From contig JANXYB010000034.1 in assembly GCA_025350325.1 (NCBI GenBank), forward strand, positions 1 through 34,257: 34,257 nt of DNA, written 5' to 3'. Positions 1 to 6,251 of the stretch are shown piece by piece. Source of the DNA: Acidobacteriaceae bacterium. GTDB lineage: Bacteria; Acidobacteriota; Terriglobia; Terriglobales; Acidobacteriaceae. Each line of letters begins with the position of its first letter. Positions within the stretch are counted from its first letter, which is position 1. The position numbers and the translations under genes are program-made. The notes under the pieces were generated by a model. It searched no databases. It saw only the letters and a list, made by a program, of their open reading frames with translations, and was not told where the DNA came from.

Positions 1-119
1 GCGTGCTTGAGATGGCCCGTGCAGGCCAGATTCCGGCCTATCCGCTTGGAGTAGGAGCGCGGCGTACATGGCGTTTCCGATTAACCGAAATTTGCCGGGC
101 AATTGCGGCTCGAAGGTAG
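1..119 (+). CDS. Excisionase-like helix-turn-helix protein, C-terminal end only (5' truncated by the window edge)
   Basis: An open frame enters from the left edge (first full codon at base 3) and stops at TAG 117-119, giving the last 38 residues of a protein. The visible tail reads LEMARAGQIPAYPLG, then GARRTWRFRLTEI. That is the usual end of small MerR-like/excisionase DNA-binding domains, where a recognition helix is followed by a short wing ending in a W-R-F-R-L-x-E-I motif. Such proteins set the direction of recombination by binding near attachment sites. It lies 140 bp upstream of a tyrosine recombinase in the same direction, which fits a xis-int pair. The identification is from pattern memory; the N-terminal part of the domain is outside the window. 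Confidence 0.6.
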   Translation, partial: VLEMARAGQIPAYPLGVGARRTWRFRLTEICRAIAARR

Positions 120-259
120 AGACTTGCTGAATTCTGTGGGAATTCGATGGGGCCAGAGGTCCAGCCATTTGCCGGCGGGAGAACCTGTTTCCATCGATGG
201 CGGATTGGCGAATAATCGAATTCAGGCAGTCTCCAGCGCCAAGAAGGAGACGATCTGAA

Positions 260-1423
260 ATGGCGCAAACGGGATGGATTACCAAGCAAGAACGGAAGAA
301 GAAAGGAACCGTCTGGGTGTTTCACTGGTACGTCATCAAGCCTGAGAACGGGAAGAAGGCCGAACACACCTGCGTGGTGGGTCCGGTTGCAAACTTCCCG
401 CGTGAAAAAGACGCATGGCTTGAGATTGACCGGCGGCACATGAAACCGCAACTAGACCAGAGCGCAATCCGCACTGGTTGCTTAACCTTCGGTGATCTTG
501 CCGCCAGCTATATGCAGAACGGGATGAAGAAGCTGGCGGTGACAACCCAATACACCGTCACGCACTACCTTGACGATTACCTGAGTCCCCGCTGGGGGAA
601 GTGCGCCGCACTGGACATTCAGCCCCTCGAAATTGAAAACTGGCTGGGTTCGTTCCAGCGCTCGAATCCGACGAAGGACAAAATCCGTCGCATCATGTCC
701 ATCGTCTACACGCAGGCGCAGAAGTACGGGATTGTGCCGCGCAACGACTCGTCAAATCCGGTCAAGTGGGTTGAACAATCGGCGAAGTCCAACTACAAGC
801 CAATAGTGCTTGACCCTGCGACAGCCGCCAGAATCTTCGAGCACTTGTCGGGTTTTGAATTGACCCTGACAATTCTCGTGGCGGCAACCGGCATACGCAT
901 CAGCGAGGCGATGGGCTTGAAATGGGAGGATATTGACTACCAGAACAAGCAAATCAACCTCCGCCGGGTCTGGGTGAGCGACACAATCGTGGAGAAAATG
1001 AAAACGGAGGATTCCGAGGCTCCCGTACCTCTCACCGACCTGCTGGCCAAGTTCATCGTGGACTGGCAGCGGGAGACGGTATACGGACGGCCTAACGATT
1101 GGGTCTTTGCCAGCGCAAGGAGCAAAGGGAAAACTCCGAGGTCGAGCAGCGTTCTGACTTGGGACCATCTTCGTCCGGCAGCGATTGCGGCGGGGGTAAA
1201 GCTCAGGAAGGGGCAGCGGTTCGGCTTCCACAACTTCCGGCACGGATTGGCGAGTTGGTTGGTGAATCAAGGAGCGGACGTCAAGACGGTCCAAGGGCTT
1301 CTACGCCACTCGAACGTCAAGACAACGCTCGGGCTGTACGCTCATCAGGTGAATTCGTCGATGATGGCCGCTCAGGACTCGATGATGAGAGCGATGCAGC
1401 AGGGACCGCAAACCGTCAACTAG
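260..1423 (+). CDS. Tyrosine-type site-specific recombinase (integrase)
   Basis: A 387-residue integrase that cuts and rejoins DNA through a tyrosine nucleophile. The start at 260 is chosen over an in-frame ATG at 197 because AAGGAGA (244-250) lies 9 bases before it. An N-terminal basic/arm-type segment and a SAM-like core-binding domain (about residues 70-170) precede the catalytic domain. All six active-site residues are visible: R213 (ATGIRISEAMGL), K248 in the beta-hairpin (KTEDSEAPVPL), H324 and R327 (HNFRH), H350 (LLRHSNVKTTLGLYAH) and nucleophile Y360. Length and order match phage and genomic-island integrases rather than XerC/D, which are about 300 residues. Its 3' end points at a tRNA-Val gene 83 bp away, so it probably integrates into that tRNA. 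The element it serves extends left, out of the window. Confidence 0.93.
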   Translation: MAQTGWITKQERKKKGTVWVFHWYVIKPENGKKAEHTCVVGPVANFPREKDAWLEIDRRHMKPQLDQSAIRTGCLTFGDLAASYMQNGMKKLAVTTQYTVTHYLDDYLSPRWGKCAALDIQPLEIENWLGSFQRSNPTKDKIRRIMSIVYTQAQKYGIVPRNDSSNPVKWVEQSAKSNYKPIVLDPATAARIFEHLSGFELTLTILVAATGIRISEAMGLKWEDIDYQNKQINLRRVWVSDTIVEKMKTEDSEAPVPLTDLLAKFIVDWQRETVYGRPNDWVFASARSKGKTPRSSSVLTWDHLRPAAIAAGVKLRKGQRFGFHNFRHGLASWLVNQGADVKTVQGLLRHSNVKTTLGLYAHQVNSSMMAAQDSMMRAMQQGPQTVN

Positions 1424-1506
1424 GAATAGGGACCGCGAAAAACGGAGGCAGGCGATGTTTTGCAGGCGAGAAACTCAGAACCTTCCATCTAAGTTGTTGA
1501 TAAATA

Positions 1507-1530
1507 TGGTAGGCACGACTGGATTCGAAC
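1507..1530 (-). other. Predicted attachment site (3' end of tRNA-Val) of the integrative element
   Basis: The 3' part of the tRNA gene (encoded CCA, acceptor strand and T arm) faces the integrase. Integrases commonly recombine at tRNA 3' ends and restore the tRNA with their own att sequence. No second copy of this stretch is present in bases 1-1506, so the partner repeat must lie to the left of the window if the model is right. The exact core cannot be set from one copy. Confidence 0.35.
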
Positions 1531-1583
1531 CAGCGACCTCTTCCGTGTCAAGGAAGCGCTCTAACCAACTGAGCTACGCGCCT
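1507..1583 (-). tRNA. tRNA-Val(GAC)
   Basis: The reverse strand folds into a complete cloverleaf. The 7-bp acceptor stem is AGGCGCG with CGTGCCT (one G-U), the D arm is GCTC/GAGC, the anticodon stem CTTCC/GGAAG carries the loop TTGACAC, and the T arm is CTGG TTCGAAT CCAG. The middle of the anticodon loop is GAC, which reads valine GUC codons. Discriminator A and the CCA tail are encoded (1507-1510 on the reverse strand). Upstream on the minus strand is a perfect TTGACA (1633-1638) with a poor -10 (GATCCT at 1609-1614, 18-bp spacing), a possible promoter. The 3' end abuts the integrase region. Confidence 0.97.
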
Positions 1584-1791
1584 ATGGGGCCACCTCGAGT
1601 AGTCTATCAGGATCAGTGCGGAGAAAGAAGGGTGTCAAGGCGCCTGCGCCATACTGTACTATCAGCCACGGGCGCTGGACCCGGCTGGGCGATCAATGGT
1701 TCCGGTCGTTTGTGTCCGCACGGGCTATTTTGAGCTAGCAGGTTGCACTCGTCCGGCAGGTTGCATTTCGCAGATTGGCAGTGAACGAGTC

Positions 1792-2385
1792 ATGACAGAC
1801 GAGCCGACCGTGCGGTTGAACCCTCTCCGCAATGCGCCCAATCTTCTCACCCTGCTGCGTATCTGCCTGGCTCCGTTCCTGGTTGCGGCGATTCTTCAAG
1901 ACCGGTTTGAACTCAGCTTTGTGCTCTTTGTGGTCGCTGGACTGACCGACGCGCTCGACGGACTCTTGGCTCGAGCCCTCCATTTGCGAACCCAGCTTGG
2001 CCAGTACCTTGACCCGGTAGCCGACAAACTTTTGCTGAGCACCCTGTTCCTGGTCCTCATGCATAAGGGATTGATACCGACCACGGTCACAGTCCTGGTG
2101 TTTGGCAGGGATGTGGGCATTCTATCGGTAGCAGCCATCTTGTACGCTGCGACCGGGCGCCGCGAGTTTGGCCCCAGCTTATTTGGAAAGGCTAACACCT
2201 TTGCGCAGGTAATGGCGGTTGCGGTGGTCCTGCTGCATGAACTTACTCCGGCCCCCTGGGTGGTTATTTGGCGCCAAATTGCGCTGGACGCGACGATGGC
2301 TCTGACCGTGGCGTCAGGCTTGCATTATTCGTGGGTCGCGTCTCACCGGGCGACAGCACTGGCTAATGGTTCCGGCACCAAGTGA
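1792..2385 (+). CDS. CDP-alcohol phosphatidyltransferase (PgsA/cardiolipin-synthase-like)
   Basis: A 197-residue integral membrane enzyme that transfers a phosphatidyl group from a CDP-lipid to an alcohol, typically glycerol-3-phosphate or phosphatidylglycerol, in phospholipid synthesis. The family signature is complete: D53, D56-G57, A60-R61, G70, D74 and D78 in the order DxxDGxxARx8Gx3Dx3D, with the last aspartate as the likely base. Several hydrophobic segments follow the usual six-helix plan. The start at 1792 (MTDEPTVRLN) places the conserved N-P-N-x-L-T-type segment at residues 16-20; the open frame extends upstream to 1696, but that part resembles nothing. The alcohol substrate cannot be told from the sequence. 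It stands alone between the tRNA and the isc region. Confidence 0.88.
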   Translation: MTDEPTVRLNPLRNAPNLLTLLRICLAPFLVAAILQDRFELSFVLFVVAGLTDALDGLLARALHLRTQLGQYLDPVADKLLLSTLFLVLMHKGLIPTTVTVLVFGRDVGILSVAAILYAATGRREFGPSLFGKANTFAQVMAVAVVLLHELTPAPWVVIWRQIALDATMALTVASGLHYSWVASHRATALANGSGTK

Positions 2386-2422
2386 GGCGGACTCACGCGG
2401 GCCTGGCCAGCTCGGAAGCGGA

Positions 2423-2587
2423 TTATTCGTCGTCAGCTTGTTTGGCTACCTCGGCGGACTCCTCGATCTCCATATCGTGAAATTCATCGGCGTCAAAGAC
2501 GTCGCCACATTCCAGGCACTCGACATATTCCGTGTCTTCGTGTCGGGAGACTATACGTACTCTTGGGTGTTTGCAGGCGGTGGCCAT
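2423..2587 (-). CDS. Small putative zinc-binding protein (54 residues)
   Basis: On the minus strand an ATG at 2587 opens a 54-codon frame ending in TAA at 2423. The product begins MATACKHPRVRIVSRHEDTE and continues with C24-L-E-C27-G, then a very acidic tail (DADEFHDMEIEE and ADDE). C5, H7, C24 and C27 form a C-x-H...C-x2-C set suited to one zinc ion, as in zinc ribbons. No clear Shine-Dalgarno sequence precedes it. The protein-like composition, paired metal ligands and placement in an otherwise empty 397-bp gap support it as real. It is divergent from iscR, so the two share a 195-bp upstream region, and convergent with the phosphatidyltransferase. I cannot name a function; a role in metal or iron-sulphur homeostasis is only a guess from position. 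Confidence 0.62.
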   Translation of the reverse strand: MATACKHPRVRIVSRHEDTEYVECLECGDVFDADEFHDMEIEESAEVAKQADDE

Positions 2588-2725
2588 CGTGTTTGTCGGT
2601 GCAGGATTAGATGCTACTTTCCGCAGATTGTAGCGACCTTTGCAGCGATTTCAAACCGCTTTCTGGTTAAATTCGTCAGGCAGCTCGAATTGGAGCGGCT
2701 AGTTCAATCGAAAGACGAAAGAGTC

Positions 2726-2754
2726 TTGAATCCCGACACTTTCAGTCGTATACT
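2726..2754 (+). promoter_or_regulatory. Sigma70-type promoter of the isc operon
   Basis: TTGAAT (2726-2731) and TATACT (2749-2754) are separated by exactly 17 bp and sit 28 bp upstream of the iscR ATG. They match the -35 consensus at 4 of 6 positions and the -10 at 5 of 6. Transcription would start near 2761, leaving a leader of about 22 bases. Confidence 0.65.
2729..2753 (+). promoter_or_regulatory. Candidate IscR (type 1-like) operator overlapping the isc promoter
   Basis: The promoter spacer holds the dyad CGAC-N7-GTCG (2734-2748). Aligned with the remembered E. coli type 1 IscR site, about 18 of 25 positions agree, including the GAC half, the A/T centre and the AGTC half. Binding here would block RNA polymerase, matching the known feedback by which [2Fe-2S]-IscR represses its own operon. 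The consensus is from Enterobacteria, so the match is suggestive only. Confidence 0.5.
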
Positions 2755-2782
2755 GAATGCGGACCAAAGAAGTCGGATATTT

Positions 2783-3232
2783 ATGCTCAAGCTTACCAAG
2801 AAGGCCGATTACGGATTGATGGCGCTCAAGTACCTAGCCGAGCGACCAGACGCCGCTGCCTTGAGCGCGAAAGATATCGCAGACGCTTATGGAATCCCCG
2901 CCCAATTGCTGGCCAAGATCCTGCAGCAACTCACTAAGACAGGCCTGCTGCGTTCTCACGCCGGAATGAACGGCGGCTATGCGCTATCGAGGCATCCGCG
3001 CGAGATCTCGGCTTATGAAGTCATTCACGCCATCGATGGGCCATTCTTTATCACTTCATGCACTAAAGGCACCAAAAGTTGTGATTTGACGCCGAATTGC
3101 ACTATCAAGGAGCCGCTGGCGCGGGTCAATGAAACCATCGCCGGAGTGCTCAAAAGCATCAGTATTCAGGATCTGCAGGATCAAGGTGCTGCTCACGAAT
3201 CGAGGGCACTCGTTTCAGTAACGCTTACTTAA
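2783..3232 (+). CDS. iscR: Rrf2-family transcriptional regulator, IscR-like
   Basis: A 149-residue Rrf2 regulator heading the isc operon. The N-terminal winged helix starts [20 protein letters not shown], and the recognition region contains [19 protein letters not shown] followed by the wing ([10 protein letters not shown]). Three cysteines, C93, C100 and C106, are placed like the [2Fe-2S] ligands of IscR. However, the first spacing is C-x6-C rather than C-x5-C, and the histidine that E. coli IscR carries three residues after the last cysteine is replaced here (K109). Known IscR senses cluster supply and represses isc genes. The promoter just upstream carries a matching dyad, so autoregulation is likely. 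The start at 2783 is set by homology; the frame runs open further upstream over the antisense small gene. Confidence 0.88.
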   Translation: MLKLTKKADYGLMALKYLAERPDAAALSAKDIADAYGIPAQLLAKILQQLTKTGLLRSHAGMNGGYALSRHPREISAYEVIHAIDGPFFITSCTKGTKSCDLTPNCTIKEPLARVNETIAGVLKSISIQDLQDQGAAHESRALVSVTLT

Positions 3233-3284
3233 GAGACTTGCTTCGCGCGCGGCGTGCGGCAGCAACACAGGATGGAGAGTAAAA

Positions 3285-4538
3285 ATGAGCACAGTGACGA
3301 GCCAAGTAGAGGTGCCGGCAGGCGTAAATTTGCCGATTTATATGGACAATCATGCTACCAGCCCCATGGATTCCCGGGTGCTGGAAGCGATGCTGCCCTA
3401 CTTCACTAACAAATTTGGGAATGCGGCAAGCCGCAATCATTCCTTTGGGTGGGAAGCGGAGCAGGCCGTGGAGACGGCGCGCGAGCAGATTGCTAAACTT
3501 ATCGGCGCAACTGCCAAGGAGATCATTTTCACCTCGGGCGCGACTGAATCGAACAATCTGGCAATCAAAGGTATCGCTGAGATGTACCGCGAGCGCGGCA
3601 ACCATATCATCACGCAGGTCACCGAGCACAAGGCTGTGCTCGACACCTGCAAGCGCCTCGAGAAATACGGCTATCGCGTCACGTATCTTCCTGTGAAGGC
3701 CGACGGGCTCATCGACCTCGAAGACCTGAAGCGCGCCATGGATGACAAGACCATTCTGGTATCGATCATGGCGGCGAATAACGAGATTGGCGTGCTGCAG
3801 CCCATCCGCGAAATCGGCAAACTTTGCCACGAAAAGAACGTCATTTTCCATACCGATGCAGTGCAGGCCGTCGGCAAAGTCCCGCTCAACGTGATCGCCG
3901 ACAACATCGACGTGCTTTCACTGACCGCGCACAAAATTTACGGGCCCAAGGGCGTTGGCGCGCTGTATGTTCGGCGTCGCAATCCTCGTGTGCAAATCGC
4001 TGCGCAGATCGACGGTGGCGGGCACGAGCGCGGCATGCGGTCGGGTACTCTGAATGTACCAGGCATCGTGGGCCTGGGTAAGGCCTGCGAAATCGCGCAG
4101 AGTGAGATGGAAAACGAGTCAGCGTATCTGCGCGGATTGCGTGATCGGTTGAACAACAAACTTCAATCGGAACTCGACTACATTCATGTGAACGGCTCGA
4201 TGGAGCACCGTTTGCCCGGCAATCTCAACGTAAGCTTTGTGTACGTAGAGGGCGAGTCGTTGCTGATGGGCATCAACGATGTCGCCGTCTCGAGCGGCTC
4301 CGCCTGTACCTCGGCGACACTGGAACCTTCGTATGTTTTGAAGGCGCTGGGGTTGGGGGACGATGTGGCGCACAGCTCGATTCGATTCGGGTTAGGCCGC
4401 TTTAACACGCAGGCTGAAGTGGACTATGTGGCCACCAAGGTCATTGACATAGTGAAGAAATTGCGCGAGCTTTCACCGCTATACGAGATGGTCAAAGATG
4501 GCATCGATTTGACCAAGATTCAGTGGGCGGCGCACTAA
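3285..4538 (+). CDS. iscS: Cysteine desulfurase IscS
   Basis: A 417-residue class V, PLP-dependent enzyme that removes sulphur from cysteine, giving alanine and an enzyme-bound persulfide that is passed to IscU. The N-terminal motif [11 protein letters not shown] is typical. The PLP-binding lysine is K217 ([12 protein letters not shown]), and the persulfide-carrying C341 lies in the loop [17 protein letters not shown], the long-loop form typical of IscS rather than SufS. GGAGAG lies just ahead of the ATG. It follows iscR by 52 bp and precedes iscU in the standard order. The N-terminus is about 15 residues longer than in E. coli. Confidence 0.97.
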   Translation: MSTVTSQVEVPAGVNLPIYMDNHATSPMDSRVLEAMLPYFTNKFGNAASRNHSFGWEAEQAVETAREQIAKLIGATAKEIIFTSGATESNNLAIKGIAEMYRERGNHIITQVTEHKAVLDTCKRLEKYGYRVTYLPVKADGLIDLEDLKRAMDDKTILVSIMAANNEIGVLQPIREIGKLCHEKNVIFHTDAVQAVGKVPLNVIADNIDVLSLTAHKIYGPKGVGALYVRRRNPRVQIAAQIDGGGHERGMRSGTLNVPGIVGLGKACEIAQSEMENESAYLRGLRDRLNNKLQSELDYIHVNGSMEHRLPGNLNVSFVYVEGESLLMGINDVAVSSGSACTSATLEPSYVLKALGLGDDVAHSSIRFGLGRFNTQAEVDYVATKVIDIVKKLRELSPLYEMVKDGIDLTKIQWAAH

Positions 4539-4620
4539 GGCGTCGAGTTAAGCATCGGTGGGTGCGCCTGCCGAATCAAATAAGCGGTTTTGCGGCTTCC
4601 CCCGCAGGAGGATTTAAACC

Positions 4621-5043
4621 ATGGCATACAGCGATAAGGTTATCGATCACTACAACAATCCGCGCAACGTGGGCCAACTTGATAAGGCATCGACCGAAGT
4701 GGGCACTGGGCTGGTCGGCGCGCCGGAGTGCGGGGACGTTATGCGCCTGCAGATTCGCGTGAACCCTGAGACGCAGGTTATCGAAGAAGCGAAGTTCAAG
4801 ACCTTCGGCTGCGGATCGGCCATTGCCAGTTCTTCACTCGCGACTGAGTGGATCAAGGGACGCACGGTTGAGGACGCGCTCGCTATCAAGAACACCGATA
4901 TCGTGAAAGAACTGTCGCTGCCGCCAGTGAAGATTCACTGCTCAGTGTTGGCTGAGGACGCAATTCGCGCCGCGATTGGTGACTGGAAAAAGAAGAATGG
5001 GGTCGCGGAACCCGCAACAGCGACGGCCGCAGCAGCCCACTAG
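4621..5043 (+). CDS. iscU: Iron-sulphur cluster scaffold protein IscU
   Basis: A 140-residue scaffold on which [2Fe-2S] clusters are assembled from IscS sulphur and iron. The three ligand cysteines are C37 (PECGD), C64 (FGCGSA) and C107 (HCSVL), with D39 and H106 completing the site. The LPPVK motif at residues 100-104 is the known recognition site for the chaperone HscA, whose gene lies downstream. A strong AGGAGG (4606-4611) lies 9 bases before the ATG. The alanine-rich tail (residues 126-140) is an extension without apparent function. Confidence 0.97.
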   Translation: MAYSDKVIDHYNNPRNVGQLDKASTEVGTGLVGAPECGDVMRLQIRVNPETQVIEEAKFKTFGCGSAIASSSLATEWIKGRTVEDALAIKNTDIVKELSLPPVKIHCSVLAEDAIRAAIGDWKKKNGVAEPATATAAAAH

Positions 5044-5063
5044 TCTGTGCGGTGATTAGCCGA

Positions 5064-5085
5064 GCCCCCTGCTTGAGCAGGGGGC
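5064..5085 (+). repeat. Intercistronic hairpin between iscU and iscA
   Basis: GCCCCCTGC (5064-5072) pairs perfectly with GCAGGGGGC (5077-5085) around a TTGA loop, a 9-bp GC-rich stem in the 69-bp gap between iscU and iscA. No run of T follows, so it is unlikely to be an intrinsic terminator. It could set mRNA processing or stability and so the ratio of upstream to downstream isc products. Confidence 0.7.
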
Positions 5086-5112
5086 CAGCAAGAGCCTCGG
5101 GGAAAGGCAACT

Positions 5113-5529
5113 ATGTCGGACATGGTCTCAATCGAAGCGAAGCCGGCGCAGGGCCTATCGGCGCAACCGCAAACAGCGGTCGCCGGTTCTGCGCCTGCGC
5201 AAGGGCTGCAACTGACCGAAAAGGCGATTAAGCGCGTGCGCATCGCCATGGCGAAGGAAGGCGTTTCGCCAGAAGAGGGCGGGCTGCGCCTGGGCGTGAT
5301 GGGCGGCGGTTGCTCCGGGCTTTCGTATTCGATCAAGTTTGATACACGGCCGCGGGAGCGTGACCGTATCTACAATTTCGATGGTGTGCGCGTATTCGTC
5401 GACCCCAAGTCGTTCGTCTACCTGCACGGTATGACCTTAGATTACGAAGAGACATTGATGCGGCAGGGCTTCAACTTTATTAATCCCAACTCCACGCGCT
5501 CCTGCGGCTGCGGTTCGTCATTTTCGTAG
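5113..5529 (+). CDS. iscA: Iron-sulphur cluster carrier IscA
   Basis: A 138-residue A-type carrier that accepts clusters or iron and passes them to target proteins. The conserved cysteines are C67 (GGGCSGLSY) and C131/C133 (SCGCGSSF) at the C-terminus. The core from about residue 32 (LQLTEKAIKRV) is of normal length. The first 30 residues are an added low-complexity, alanine/glutamine-rich stretch not usual for IscA. GGGGAAAGG lies before the start at 5113; the in-frame ATG at 5122 would shorten the protein by only three residues. It sits between iscU and hscB in canonical order. Confidence 0.93.
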   Translation: MSDMVSIEAKPAQGLSAQPQTAVAGSAPAQGLQLTEKAIKRVRIAMAKEGVSPEEGGLRLGVMGGGCSGLSYSIKFDTRPRERDRIYNFDGVRVFVDPKSFVYLHGMTLDYEETLMRQGFNFINPNSTRSCGCGSSFS

Positions 5530-5549
5530 GCCGATCGTTGGAGCCAATC

Positions 5550-6242
5550 ATGTTGAAAGTTCTCGATTCCGCAGTACCGGTTGCGTGCTGGTCATGTTCC
5601 GTCGCGCACAACGATGCGACATTATTCTGTCCGCACTGCAGCAAGATTCAGCCTCCTCCGGGAGGCGATTATTTCTCAGTGTTTGGAATTGTGCCACGTC
5701 TGGACATCGATCTTGGGGAGTTGGAGCACGAGTTTCACAAACTGAGTCGAAAGCTGCATCCGGACCGTTTCGCACGTGCAAAAGAAAATGAAAAGCAGTG
5801 GAGCCTTGCAGACACAGCGCTGCTGAACGACGCGTACCGCACACTGAAGGATCCGATTCATCGCACGGCTTACCTGCTCAAGTTGAATGGTGCGGAGATT
5901 GGCGAAGAACATAGCGGTAAAGATCGCAAGGATCCTTCGCGCGTGCCTGCAGACTTGCTCGAAGAAGTCTTTGACCTGAACATGCAACTAGAAGAAATGC
6001 GCATGGCGCGCAAAATGGGCGAGGCCGATCTGGAATTGCAAACGAGCCTTGAAAAGGCGAAGAGGAAATTCGATGGTCTCCTCGATGACGTAGACCAGGA
6101 TTTGCGCGCGCAGTGGCAGGCGTGGGATGCAGGAGACACAGCTAAGCGCGCCGCTGCACAAAAAACGATGGTATCGCTGCTTGATCGGCGTCGCTATCTC
6201 AGCAATCTGGTCCGCGATGTGACCGAGACTTTGGGAGCTTAA
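5550..6242 (+). CDS. hscB: Co-chaperone HscB with N-terminal zinc finger
   Basis: A 230-residue J-domain protein that brings IscU to HscA and stimulates its ATPase for cluster transfer. The start at 5550 has GGAG six bases upstream and is preferred to an in-frame TTG at 5538. Residues 13-30 hold two CxxC pairs (CWSC and CPHC), a likely zinc site absent from E. coli HscB but known from eukaryotic HSC20. The J domain follows (about 40-115) with DYFSVFGI, the catalytic HPD at 70-72 and LLNDAYRTLKDPIHRTAYLL. A three-helix IscU-binding domain closes the protein (about 140-230). The stop is 9 bp before hscA, so translation is probably coupled. Confidence 0.95.
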   Translation: MLKVLDSAVPVACWSCSVAHNDATLFCPHCSKIQPPPGGDYFSVFGIVPRLDIDLGELEHEFHKLSRKLHPDRFARAKENEKQWSLADTALLNDAYRTLKDPIHRTAYLLKLNGAEIGEEHSGKDRKDPSRVPADLLEEVFDLNMQLEEMRMARKMGEADLELQTSLEKAKRKFDGLLDDVDQDLRAQWQAWDAGDTAKRAAAQKTMVSLLDRRRYLSNLVRDVTETLGA

Positions 6243-6251
6243 AAGAAAAGC

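Noticed and set aside
129..145. GAATTC-N5-GAATTC inverted repeat upstream of the integrase
   Set aside because: Short arms; too little to call an operator or recombinase arm site, although it lies between the xis-like and int genes.
752..1294. 180-codon minus-strand frame in the integrase
   Set aside because: Shadow of the catalytic domain of the recombinase; no start signal or protein-like motif.
1455..1733. 92-codon plus-strand open frame containing GTTGFEPATSSVSRK
   Set aside because: It is the antisense translation of the tRNA-Val gene, a well-known false protein; the cloverleaf at 1507-1583 explains the sequence.
2366..2782. Open frame continuous with iscR on its upstream side (139 extra codons)
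   Set aside because: It lies antisense to the small zinc protein and across the isc promoter; the Rrf2 domain begins exactly at the ATG at 2783.
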